From NCBI GenBank assembly GCA_947303805.1, contig CAMYZE010000004.1:148852-212851 (forward strand): a stretch of DNA of 64,000 nt, in the 5' to 3' direction. Of this stretch, positions 38,314 through 46,440 are shown in pieces. The DNA comes from an uncultured Clostridia bacterium. Its GTDB lineage: Bacteria > Bacillota > Clostridia > Lachnospirales > Lachnospiraceae. Numbering within the stretch: position 1 is the stretch's first letter; every line of letters begins with the position of its first letter. A model generated the notes under the pieces. The model saw only the letters and a list, made by a program, of their open reading frames with translations, did not search any database and was not told the DNA's origin. Position numbers and translations under genes: made by a program.

Positions 38314-39756
38314 TTAATCATTGTTTAATAACTTAAGCACATCAATTTTTTTATTTAGCAAATACAAATCGTATGCTTCAACCGCAGGGATAAACTTTAC
38401 TAAAATTGGTTTTAGTTTTAATGGTTCTTTTGTAAACATATCCATCGTTACACTACTCTTATCAATTATTTTTTCTTCTTCAGTAGGTAATATAAAAATA
38501 TTTCTGACTTCATATCCGTTATCTTCAATCAAATTTTTATATGCTAGTTGATACAAAAATTGTTTTGTAATTGATTCAATTCCTGGTTGTCTTTTTGGAG
38601 CTTGACCTTTCTCAAGTAATGGATAATAATATTTCGCATCTAAAATAATGAAAAATTTGCTTTCTTCATTTTTATAAACTGTAATCGTATCTGGTATAAG
38701 TGTCTTAGCGGCAAGGTTACCCGTATATGTCCACTTTGGCTTTTCAATAATATCTATGAGTTTTTGATTATTATCATTACAAACAATTGGTTTATCAATA
38801 TCTTTCAATTTGGTCTCTAGTTTATTATCAAATATTTCAGCGCACACTTCTTCCCATACTAGATTAAAACTTTGAGTTCCATAATACGACATACATTCTA
38901 TATCATTTATGCTTTGGTCTTTATTAATATAAGTATAAAACAATTTGAGTAAATTTATTTTTCTTGTATTAAACTCTACATTGATTTTTTTTAATATTTT
39001 GTATGATATATACTCTACATCCCCTACATCGCTTAGACTTTCATTAGTTAAATCAACTCCTGCTAAATCAAATAATTCAAATATCTTTGAATTATCAAAT
39101 TCTTTAGATATTTTAGTAAGTATTATTCTATGTAGAACTGTAATGAAATCAAAATCATCATAATTGCGTTTTTTTGTTTTTAACTCTAGATAATACGGTT
39201 TATTATTACTAATAAGCATAAATGTTTCATTAATAGTTCTATCCCATATTATATTTCCATCTCCATTAGTTTCTATTATTTCTTGATCGTTTCTATAAAT
39301 ACCATGCTCATAATAATCGTTTAATAAATAAAGTGCCATTGCTAAATAATTATAGGATCCGCTATAATCATTTTCATTATACATTTTTATAATTTTATGT
39401 TTTGAATCATATTTAGAGATAACTCTAATAATTTGTTTTATTTCTTTCAACGGGCTTTCACTACTTAGATACTTGGGATAACATATAATCAATATTCCAA
39501 GTACAATAACAATCCCTACATATTTAAACACATAATAAATATCATTAGAATCACTAGATACTTCTTCTATCACTTCATCTTCATAACTTAATTCTTCTAT
39601 ATCCTCAATTCCTTTTTTTATTGTTTTTAATATGCTATACTCTTTTAATTTTTTTATAACTAAATTCAAGTGATTATCATCTTTATATTCTAGAACTATC
39701 TTTAAATCACTATACGTATATCTTTTTAATTCTCTTATAAATATAGTTTTTAGCAT
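38314..39756 (-). CDS. LlaJI-like restriction endonuclease subunit (McrC-type)
   Basis: This 480-residue protein has a hydrophobic stretch near 75-93 (YVFKYVGIVIVLGILIICYPKY) that matches the McrC-type beta-barrel pattern (VGVI...PKY) rather than a membrane helix. The C-terminal half holds a nuclease site: IPDTITVY near 370, then FFIILDAKYYYP near 385, i.e. PD...DAK of a PD-(D/E)xK enzyme. This combination is found in LlaJI-family restriction proteins, which work with a McrB-like motor. It lies one base past the motor gene's stop and shares the island's AT-rich composition. Confidence 0.78.
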   Translation of the reverse strand: MLKTIFIRELKRYTYSDLKIVLEYKDDNHLNLVIKKLKEYSILKTIKKGIEDIEELSYEDEVIEEVSSDSNDIYYVFKYVGIVIVLGILIICYPKYLSSESPLKEIKQIIRVISKYDSKHKIIKMYNENDYSGSYNYLAMALYLLNDYYEHGIYRNDQEIIETNGDGNIIWDRTINETFMLISNNKPYYLELKTKKRNYDDFDFITVLHRIILTKISKEFDNSKIFELFDLAGVDLTNESLSDVGDVEYISYKILKKINVEFNTRKINLLKLFYTYINKDQSINDIECMSYYGTQSFNLVWEEVCAEIFDNKLETKLKDIDKPIVCNDNNQKLIDIIEKPKWTYTGNLAAKTLIPDTITVYKNEESKFFIILDAKYYYPLLEKGQAPKRQPGIESITKQFLYQLAYKNLIEDNGYEVRNIFILPTEEEKIIDKSSVTMDMFTKEPLKLKPILVKFIPAVEAYDLYLLNKKIDVLKLLNND

Positions 39757-39757
39757 A

Positions 39758-41779
39758 TTAATCTAAAATTTCATTTATTTTTCCTTCATCAGTTGTATAT
39801 ACTGATTCTATATTATCAATCTTAAATATTTTAAGTCCTACTTCATTTAGTTTTGCACAGATATTTGAATATCTAAATATTCCATTATACATATCTTCAA
39901 ATATTTTAGAAGATCTAGACTTAAATACATCTTCAAATAAATACATAAGAACTTTGTCTTTAAAAATCTCTTCAAATACTTTACTTTTAATTAATGTTTT
40001 GTCTTTATCGTTTTTGTCGTATTCTTCACCTAATATTTTTTTAGATATGAAAAATGGGCCTAGTTGCTTGTCTTCGTTAATCTTATTTATTGCTATGCAA
40101 TCATTAATTGCTTTTCTTAATTTATTCCAGTTAATATACTGTTTGCCGTTTAGCACATTAAGTTCTATAATTCTATTTTTGATACTGATTTCTTTTTCAT
40201 CTATTCCTATATATTCAAAATCCCATCTCCTCTTAAATGCAGTATCCATAGGAAATACACCTTGGTCTGCACTATTCATTGTAGCCCATATAAACAAATT
40301 ACTCGGGATTTTAATTTTATTACTTTCTAATTTTATACCTTCTTTTAACAAAAATTTCTTTATGTCCTCACTCGCTTCTACAGGATACATACTTTCTTCA
40401 TTATTATCTCTATCAAGTAATTGAAATAAGTCTCCAAATACAGCCGCGACATTTGCACGGTTTATTTCTTCAATTAATAATAAATATGGTACATTTGGAT
40501 TTTTCTTTGCCTTCACAAATAATCTCATAAATGGTCCCGGAATATATTTATATGAAATATTGCCATTTGCATTATTATTAATCAAATTAACATATGGTTT
40601 TATTGCTTTACCATGATTCTTCTCTACACTACTCTTTGCTGCATCAGAACCATCAGCTTTTTTTGCTACAAAATCTCCACCATCATATAATCCTATTAGA
40701 ATTGATAATCTTGTAAGACTATTATCATCTTTGAATTTATCATATAACTTATCATATTTTTCTTGAGCACTTATAGTTTTATCATTAAGCACTTCTATGA
40801 TTTCTTTATCATTTTGATTAATGATTATATTACTATTTGTCATCACAGGCTTGTATGTTCCTACGAAATTAGCATATGTATAATCTGGATGGAATGTCAC
40901 TCTTTCATATTGCTCTTCACTTTGTACTAACTGGTCTTTCTCAACATTTAGTTTGAAGCTTTTCCCTGTTCCAGGAGCACCAAAAACTATACGACTTCTT
41001 TTGAAATCAGTTTGTTTTGTAAAGCCGTTGCTTGCAAGATTATTTTCAAGCATTTTCTTTACATATTTTAACTTAAATTCGTGTAAATAAAAATCATTCT
41101 TTTCTCCAATGCTTCTTGTCCCTTTTACATTTGCAGATAAATCTTTTGAGGTGAGTTTATCTTTTTTAATAGTTAAATTTCGAGAAATTCCATATTCATC
41201 ATTTGCTAATCCTAATATCTCTAAATAATACATAGTAGTTTGATAGGCCCACTGCGAACTATTATCAGTAATCGTTGGCGACTTATCTGATATTCTATTA
41301 CTTATATTTATTAATGCTGTGTGTTTATTCTCATCATCAATACTAATTTTAGTATATTCAATATAATCATTCCATAAATCATTATTTACAAATGCATCAT
41401 AAATTGAAATATATTGACAAATATATGCATTTTCTATTGACGTAGTTATAAATTGTAATATCATATCATCTATTATTTTATATTTATCAGTATTTTCTCT
41501 ATTAATTACATCTATCTTCTGCAAATAATTTAAAATTTCTGATAAATAATTATTGTTTCCGTTAGAATCTTCATTCTTATTAAACACCTCTACTATTTGC
41601 ATTGTTATTTCATTTTTCGCATTACCGCTTAAATCCAGATATAAACCATCTGTAGAAATATAATTACTCAAAAATTTACATACAAAAAATAAAGTATCAA
41701 ACTTAGAAGATTTGTCTGCCACAATATTGCCGTTTGAAAAATCTAATTTCGAGAACTTATTTAACAAATAATTAATCAT
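39758..41779 (-). CDS. McrB-like AAA+ GTPase of an LlaJI-type restriction system
   Basis: This 673-residue protein has a unique N-terminal region of about 250 residues, probably for DNA recognition, then an AAA+ motor: Walker A GAPGTGKS at 267-274, Walker B with LLLIEEINRANVAAVFGD near 430, and sensor region WATMNSADQGVFPMDTAFKRRWDF near 505, the McrB signature. It would translocate DNA and activate the adjacent McrC/LlaJI-type nuclease. Its start overlaps the methyltransferase stop by 8 bp and its end abuts the nuclease gene, making a tight M-R-R operon. Confidence 0.85.
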   Translation of the reverse strand: MINYLLNKFSKLDFSNGNIVADKSSKFDTLFFVCKFLSNYISTDGLYLDLSGNAKNEITMQIVEVFNKNEDSNGNNNYLSEILNYLQKIDVINRENTDKYKIIDDMILQFITTSIENAYICQYISIYDAFVNNDLWNDYIEYTKISIDDENKHTALINISNRISDKSPTITDNSSQWAYQTTMYYLEILGLANDEYGISRNLTIKKDKLTSKDLSANVKGTRSIGEKNDFYLHEFKLKYVKKMLENNLASNGFTKQTDFKRSRIVFGAPGTGKSFKLNVEKDQLVQSEEQYERVTFHPDYTYANFVGTYKPVMTNSNIIINQNDKEIIEVLNDKTISAQEKYDKLYDKFKDDNSLTRLSILIGLYDGGDFVAKKADGSDAAKSSVEKNHGKAIKPYVNLINNNANGNISYKYIPGPFMRLFVKAKKNPNVPYLLLIEEINRANVAAVFGDLFQLLDRDNNEESMYPVEASEDIKKFLLKEGIKLESNKIKIPSNLFIWATMNSADQGVFPMDTAFKRRWDFEYIGIDEKEISIKNRIIELNVLNGKQYINWNKLRKAINDCIAINKINEDKQLGPFFISKKILGEEYDKNDKDKTLIKSKVFEEIFKDKVLMYLFEDVFKSRSSKIFEDMYNGIFRYSNICAKLNEVGLKIFKIDNIESVYTTDEGKINEILD

Positions 41780-44198
41780 CTTTTTTTACTCCTATATAAT
41801 ATATTGAATTGTTGTCAACATTTATTGTAAATTTTGATAAATTCTTTACTATTGCATAATATTTTCTAAATTCACTGGTAGAATAAATCGATAAGTCTAT
41901 ATTATCTATATTGTTTTTGGGCTCAAAAATGCAAAACGATCCGTTTACAATCATACCTTTAGGTAGTATTGTTGCCCTTGTATTATAGGTAAAATTAGTA
42001 AATATTATATTGTTTTTATTAAAATACTTACTAATCTGAAAACCATCTAAAGAGTCAATATATTTATCATAGCCTTCTTTATGAACTATCGTGCCATCAT
42101 CAAGTAAATTTTTTGATCTAACTACCCATATCTTTCCATCATTTTTTAAATACTTGTTTGTTATTTGTCTATCTCTGTAAAAATCGAAAACATCTAATTT
42201 TAAGTTTTTTATATATCTATCAAACCATTCATCTCTATACAAAATCCAGAATTTTTTGTTATATATATAATCATATTCAACATCTTTTGAAATTTTCTCA
42301 TTTATATTTTCAATATGTGTTAATTTTTTTTTATCAAAATTTTTGTTAAAATGTACTGATATTATTTCAATGAAAACCTCATCAAAATATTTAACACCAT
42401 AATCATACATTGACACAACTCTATATTCCCTTTCATAAGCATGACGAATATCGTTGCAATCTGGTATCATAATAAACACCTTTGGTATAACACAAAGGAT
42501 TTCATCAGATAAATATCTAAACTTATCTAAAAACAAACAGAAAATATTATCAGTCTTGACTTTTATATATTCTTTATACTCTTTTTTTGCTTTGGCATCT
42601 AGCTTAAAATAAGGTGGATTGCTTATTATAAAATTATATTTTTTATTATTAAAATCATATTTTATAAAATCATTATTAATATAATTAAATCTAAACTTTG
42701 AACTCAATTTTAATGACTTAATTATTTCTTTCAGCTTACTCAATGCTTCTATTGATATATCTATTAAGTCGAATTCAATTTTTTCACAATCATCAGCTAA
42801 CCTTAAAATTTGCGGAATAAAAGCTCCTACCCCCACTGATGGCTCTAAAATATTAATTTTTTTATCACTTATCTTTAGCTCTTTAATAGTATTATATACT
42901 ATAGCTTGTGGAGTATAAAATGAACCCGTTTCTTTTGTATTATTAAGTTTTTTTTCATATACAAATGATTTAATATATATATTTTTTGTTATGACCTTAT
43001 CCGGAATGCTTTTTCTCTTATAAGATAAAATAAAGTTATCATATTCAATCATTTCTTTAATATTACAAGCAATTTGATACATTATTTTTGTTGGTACTGC
43101 CTCACCTATTGACTGACGAATTAGTGTTTCGGCATTGTTTATTATATCTCTATTATTATCATTAACCCAAACAAATTCATCTGGTATAGTCATCACTCTC
43201 ATTAATTCTCGTATTGATAAAACTCTGTCATCCTTTGGATGGATTGTTGATTGACTTGCAAGTTGATCGTTTCGTGTTGTAATGCATGGTGCTGGTTTAT
43301 CCCAATACATTCTGCAAAATTTATTTCCCATAAATCCAGATTTCAATATTTGTTTTTTACCATTTACTAATTTATACGGAATTTTATTCTTTTTATTGTT
43401 AAATGCTGTTTCCCCTTCCTTTAAATCGTGTATCCATTCTTGCATATACTGAGGATAGATTCTAAAGGAATGATAATAATCATTTTTATCAAATTTACCA
43501 TATTTAAGACTTTTTAAGTCGCCTATAGCATCTCTAACAGTAACTATACTACTTTTTAAAGGAAATATATTTAATGGGGACATATTCATCTCACTTTTTA
43601 ATGTACCTATCACTATTGTTCGTGGTCTACTCGATGGCACACCATATTCCATAAAATTTATTACTTTTCCAAAAATATTATATTTATTGGACAAATTTTT
43701 ATTAATACAACTTTCTATGCTTAATTGCTCTTCATCTTTATCAATACACATTGTTGTTAAAAATGCTCTTACATTTTCAAAAACAAATACTCTTGGCTCT
43801 AGCTCTTTTATAATATGTATAGCCTCCACGACAAGTGAATTTCTATTTATCTCATTACCTTTTTTATAATTAGCAGTTGACATCCCCTGACATGGCGGAG
43901 TCGCAATTAAAACATCTAATTTATTAATGTTCTCCTTTTCTTTCCACATTTTTAATTCATTAAAAACTTTTTGTTTAGTTTCTTGTAAAGTTATATCTCC
44001 ACTAATATAACCAGAATTATATTTGCATTTTTTATTATATTTTTGAATGCTAAGTCTTCTTTCAATTATTTCATTTGTTGCTATACACTCAAACCCTGCT
44101 TGTTTAAATCCATAACACCCTACACCTGCACTACTAAAAAGACTAACATAAGTTAGTGGCACTTTATTAATTTTTTTATTATTTGTTTCTAAAACCAT
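41772..44198 (-). CDS. Fused C5-cytosine and N6-adenine DNA methyltransferase
   Basis: This is an 808-residue two-enzyme fusion. Residues 15-385 are a C5-cytosine methyltransferase: motif I SLFSSAGVGCYGF, motif IV PPCQG with catalytic C103, motif VI FENV near 140, motif VIII SSRPRT near 190 and motif X GEAVPTKI near 365. Residues 423-808 are an amino-methyltransferase of the N6-adenine type: FYTP at 427-430, EPSVGVGAF at 452-460 and catalytic NPPY at 527-530, followed by a large target-recognition region. It would protect host DNA from the LlaJI-like nuclease downstream. Two different methylations on one polypeptide suggest an asymmetric site. Confidence 0.85.
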   Translation of the reverse strand: MVLETNNKKINKVPLTYVSLFSSAGVGCYGFKQAGFECIATNEIIERRLSIQKYNKKCKYNSGYISGDITLQETKQKVFNELKMWKEKENINKLDVLIATPPCQGMSTANYKKGNEINRNSLVVEAIHIIKELEPRVFVFENVRAFLTTMCIDKDEEQLSIESCINKNLSNKYNIFGKVINFMEYGVPSSRPRTIVIGTLKSEMNMSPLNIFPLKSSIVTVRDAIGDLKSLKYGKFDKNDYYHSFRIYPQYMQEWIHDLKEGETAFNNKKNKIPYKLVNGKKQILKSGFMGNKFCRMYWDKPAPCITTRNDQLASQSTIHPKDDRVLSIRELMRVMTIPDEFVWVNDNNRDIINNAETLIRQSIGEAVPTKIMYQIACNIKEMIEYDNFILSYKRKSIPDKVITKNIYIKSFVYEKKLNNTKETGSFYTPQAIVYNTIKELKISDKKINILEPSVGVGAFIPQILRLADDCEKIEFDLIDISIEALSKLKEIIKSLKLSSKFRFNYINNDFIKYDFNNKKYNFIISNPPYFKLDAKAKKEYKEYIKVKTDNIFCLFLDKFRYLSDEILCVIPKVFIMIPDCNDIRHAYEREYRVVSMYDYGVKYFDEVFIEIISVHFNKNFDKKKLTHIENINEKISKDVEYDYIYNKKFWILYRDEWFDRYIKNLKLDVFDFYRDRQITNKYLKNDGKIWVVRSKNLLDDGTIVHKEGYDKYIDSLDGFQISKYFNKNNIIFTNFTYNTRATILPKGMIVNGSFCIFEPKNNIDNIDLSIYSTSEFRKYYAIVKNLSKFTINVDNNSIYYIGVKKDD

Positions 44199-44218
44199 AT
44201 TATTATATTTTTCTTTCT

Positions 44219-44401
44219 TTATATTTTATGTTTTTTTAATAATTCATCTATTTGTACCATATGAATTTTACTTGGCTCTGATATGCCATTTTCCCATCTA
44301 TTTATAGTTGCAAATGAAACCTTTAATAATATAGCTAATTTTTCTTGTGAAAGATTTAACTTTGCTCTTAATCTTATTAATAATTTTTTATAATCTCTCA
44401 T
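44219..44401 (-). CDS. XRE-type controller protein
   Basis: This 60-residue single-domain helix-turn-helix protein (LRAKLNLSQEKLAILLKVSFATINRWENG) lies 20 bp upstream of the fused methyltransferase. Its size and place match the controller (C) proteins that time expression of restriction-modification operons. It could instead be a remnant of a larger XRE-methyltransferase. The upstream 65 bp are AT-rich and may hold its operator; I see no clear palindromic C-box. Confidence 0.8.
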   Translation of the reverse strand: MRDYKKLLIRLRAKLNLSQEKLAILLKVSFATINRWENGISEPSKIHMVQIDELLKKHKI

Positions 44402-44468
44402 AAATTCTCCATCTTATTTTGTTATAAAATATTATAACATTTTATAATCATGATTTCAATTTACTTTA

Positions 44469-44603
44469 TCATTTTAATTTAAAAAATAAATATAGAAATA
44501 ACACAACTAAAAATATTAAAATAATACCTACTTCACCTATAACAATGAGTCCTGTAGTTGTAAACTCTTTAAATATATTATTTTTTCTATAATTCCCATG
44601 CAT
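44469..44603 (-). CDS. Possible small membrane peptide
   Basis: This is a 44-residue open frame: MHGNYRKNNIFKEFTTTG followed by about 22 hydrophobic residues (LIVIGEVGIILIFLVVLFLY) and a basic end. The predicted shape is a single-pass membrane peptide. The only ribosome binding signal is AAGG very close to the ATG, so it is uncertain. It lies inside the defence island between the controller gene and the protease pair, where small membrane peptides (toxins, effectors) are common. Confidence 0.3.
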   Translation of the reverse strand: MHGNYRKNNIFKEFTTTGLIVIGEVGIILIFLVVLFLYLFFKLK

Positions 44604-44648
44604 ACCTTAAAATTATAACTTAGTTGATGTCCTCTTTTTTACCCATAA

Positions 44649-44676
44649 ATAAAGGGTGCTATTAAGCACCCTTAAA
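44649..44676 (-). terminator. Terminator of the protease/59-residue gene pair
   Basis: A 9-bp perfect stem AAGGGTGCT / AGCACCCTT with a 4-base loop lies 40 bp past the stop of the 59-residue gene, with a T-rich tail on the minus strand. It separates this pair from the controller-restriction operon. Confidence 0.8.
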
Positions 44677-44712
44677 ATGATTATAGTAAATCTCTTTTAC
44701 TTTTTTATAATA

Positions 44713-44892
44713 CTAAACTATTTCGTTTATTTTCACAATCAATTCTGTTTCAGTTGAATATGTATCTGTATTATCTATTAAACTAAAATTTGATAATAAC
44801 ATTTTTCCATATGTATTAGGATCATAGTTGTTAGGTAGCGGATTTACTATAACGCCCAGTTTTTCATATTCTTTTACATAATCTTTTTCCAT
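44713..44892 (-). CDS. 59-residue protein coupled to the Clp-fold protease
   Basis: This 59-residue acidic protein (MEKDYVKEYEKLGVIVNPLP...) belongs to no family I recognise. AGGAGGATTTAATATG is a strong ribosome binding site, and the AGGAGG lies within the last codons of the protease gene, whose TAA is one base before the ATG. Tight coupling suggests the two products act together, for example as protease and inhibitor, adaptor or substrate; this is inference from position only. Confidence 0.7.
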   Translation of the reverse strand: MEKDYVKEYEKLGVIVNPLPNNYDPNTYGKMLLSNFSLIDNTDTYSTETELIVKINEIV

Positions 44893-44893
44893 A

Positions 44894-45847
44894 TTAAATC
44901 CTCCTATTATTTACTTGCAAATTTATTTTTTTCATTGTTATCATTACATTTCCTTCATGGTTTTCAACTATTTTAGTTGCTAAGGTATTTGCAAATGTAT
45001 GCATATATGCATGATGAATAGTTAATACACAATCCTGTAAATCTTCGCAGTCTTCAATATTTTTCTTTTCAAAACTTTCTAATGCAGTAACTTTAAGACC
45101 ATACTTTAAACATTCATCGATATGTATGTGTCTATTATGCGAATATGTTTTATCGTGGCTACCTAAATTTTCAATTACTTTATCTATGTCATTATCACTA
45201 CAACCTTCAAGCATATTATCCTTTAAAGATTCTTTTACAATTTGTTGTGACCAATCAATTGCTTTCTTACAATCGCCCAAAAAAGTAGGATGGTACTTTG
45301 AAATAATTACTTTCCACAGTTCTGCCGACGCTGGCTGTAATTTAATATCTTCAATCGCTTTATTGAACTCTTCAATAATACCTTCACACGACACCCCTCC
45401 AAACTGAGGATCAATTGGTCCTATATTTGATTCCTTACCCATTACTATTTCTTTACAAGACAACGCTATCATAGTTCCTGCAGACATTGCCATTTGGGGA
45501 ATAAATGCACGTGTATCTTTTCCAAATATAGCTTTCAAATATTTAATTAACGATTCTGCGGCATCTATTCTTCCACCTGGAGTATGTAAAATCAAATCCA
45601 ACCCTTTTGTTTTGTCAAGCCCATATATCGTTTGCATAAATGCATTTTTATCAGTATCATCTATAGACACATTATCTCTTGGATCATGGTTTTGTAAAAA
45701 ACCCGAATAATATGCTATAACATTTCGACCAGTATATTGATGCATAATTGCTAAATATTTTCTTCTTATTGCATCAAAAGGATTAACAGTTGGATTCGCA
45801 ACTCCTTTTTCCTTTATTTCCTCTGAAATTTTACTCCAACTTGGCAT
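44894..45847 (-). CDS. SDH-type Clp-fold serine protease
   Basis: This 317-residue protein has a Clp/crotonase fold: LDLILHTPGGRIDAAESLI near 82 (oxyanion loop with GG), PQMAMSAGTMIALSCKEIVMG near 118 with the nucleophile serine in MSAGT, and GPIDPQFGG near 143. This matches the serine dehydrogenase proteinase family (SDH_sah), relatives of SppA without a signal peptide. Members are common in defence and mobile islands, and some act in phage resistance; the role here is unproven. It forms a two-gene unit with the 59-residue protein. Confidence 0.85.
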   Translation of the reverse strand: MPSWSKISEEIKEKGVANPTVNPFDAIRRKYLAIMHQYTGRNVIAYYSGFLQNHDPRDNVSIDDTDKNAFMQTIYGLDKTKGLDLILHTPGGRIDAAESLIKYLKAIFGKDTRAFIPQMAMSAGTMIALSCKEIVMGKESNIGPIDPQFGGVSCEGIIEEFNKAIEDIKLQPASAELWKVIISKYHPTFLGDCKKAIDWSQQIVKESLKDNMLEGCSDNDIDKVIENLGSHDKTYSHNRHIHIDECLKYGLKVTALESFEKKNIEDCEDLQDCVLTIHHAYMHTFANTLATKIVENHEGNVMITMKKINLQVNNRRI

Positions 45848-45921
45848 TTTTTATTGCAACTCCTATGTATTATATTACCATATATCTCTTAATTAGTAAA
45901 TATCTAGCCTTCCAAATTTCT

Positions 45922-45962
45922 CCACTCCAAAAACTCAAATTTTTTTCGAGTTTTTGGAGTGG
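45922..45962. other. Strong 15-bp hairpin at the right edge of the defence island
   Basis: CCACTCCAAAAACTC (45922-45936) and GAGTTTTTGGAGTGG (45948-45962) pair perfectly around an A/T loop. It lies between the protease gene and the small acidic gene, both on the minus strand. No T-run follows the stem, so it is not a classical terminator. Confidence 0.7.
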
Positions 45963-45980
45963 CCTAAATGCCTAATTTTC

Positions 45981-46002
45981 GGGCCATATAACTTGCCAAT
46001 AC
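45981..46002. repeat. Decayed copy of the dispersed repeat
   Basis: GGGCCATATAACTTGCCAATAC retains the shape GGGC...AC..GC but has lost bases. It abuts the stop of the small acidic gene. Confidence 0.4.
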
Positions 46003-46005
46003 AAA

Positions 46006-46188
46006 TTACCCCCAATCATCATCACCATAGTCATTGTCATCATCTTCCTCGTATTCTTCTTCATCATAGTCATCATCTTCACAAATGCGTGGCTTACTTT
46101 TACTGCCAGAATTTCGCTTATGGTTATTTTGTGTTGAGCTATTCCCAAATAATCCTATTAATAATATTGATAATAATTTTAATAGCAT
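46006..46188 (-). CDS. Small membrane-anchored acidic protein
   Basis: This 60-residue protein has a hydrophobic start (MLLKLLSILLIGLFG), a short basic Asn/Ser segment, then a tail in which nearly every residue is Asp or Glu (about residues 38-60, with interspersed Tyr and a final DDDWG). GGAAGGAAAT lies upstream, though with long spacing. No family is recognised. The acidic tail echoes the 37-residue peptide at 33780-33893 on the other side of the defence island. Confidence 0.5.
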   Translation of the reverse strand: MLLKLLSILLIGLFGNSSTQNNHKRNSGSKSKPRICEDDDYDEEEYEEDDDNDYGDDDWG

Positions 46189-46207
46189 TGTCTTTACAAT
46201 TTCCTTC

Positions 46208-46224
46208 CGGGCTCGCCCCCTACG
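46208..46224. repeat. Shortened copy of the dispersed repeat
   Basis: CGGGCTCGCCCCCTACG keeps the GGGCTCG and CCCCTAC ends but lacks the loop, as if the hairpin had been deleted. Confidence 0.55.
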
Positions 46225-46245
46225 ATTGCTATGCCTTTTCCGCTC

Positions 46246-46332
46246 CTAACAGAACACTACCATATAAATGATTATTATCTCAGCGGCAATCAAAACTATT
46301 TCAACTCCAAATATAACTTTTTTTACTAACAT
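46246..46332 (-). CDS. Possible 28-residue membrane peptide
   Basis: MLVKKVIFGVEIVLIAAEII and eight more hydrophobic residues form one membrane helix. GGAGCGAATATG supplies a well-placed ribosome binding site. The frame is short, so it may be chance; I list it because of the site and the clean hydrophobic profile. Confidence 0.3.
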   Translation of the reverse strand: MLVKKVIFGVEIVLIAAEIIIIYMVVFC

Positions 46333-46405
46333 ATTCGCTCCCTCTGCCCTCCGGAAACGAATATATTATCACATAAGCGATGGGACTTATTTTCCACATG
46401 CTTTC

Positions 46406-46440
46406 GGGCTCCGCTAGCGTTCGCCCCTACGATGCCCCTA
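46406..46440. repeat. Dispersed repeat unit at the flavodoxin gene's stop
   Basis: The minus strand reads GTAG-GGGC-GA-ACGC-TA-GCG-GA-GCCC, with a longer inner stem (CGC/GCG). A partial unit (GTAGGGGCATC) precedes it and carries the TAG stop of the flavodoxin-like gene (46438-46440). Confidence 0.75.

Noticed and set aside
39460..39545. Hydrophobic stretch of the LlaJI-like protein as a membrane helix
   Set aside because: The pattern YVG-I-V...YPKY matches the McrC-type beta-barrel and the protein is otherwise a soluble nuclease.
44402..44468. C-box operator of the XRE controller
   Set aside because: I looked for a symmetric pair of sites in the AT-rich gap and found none that stands out.
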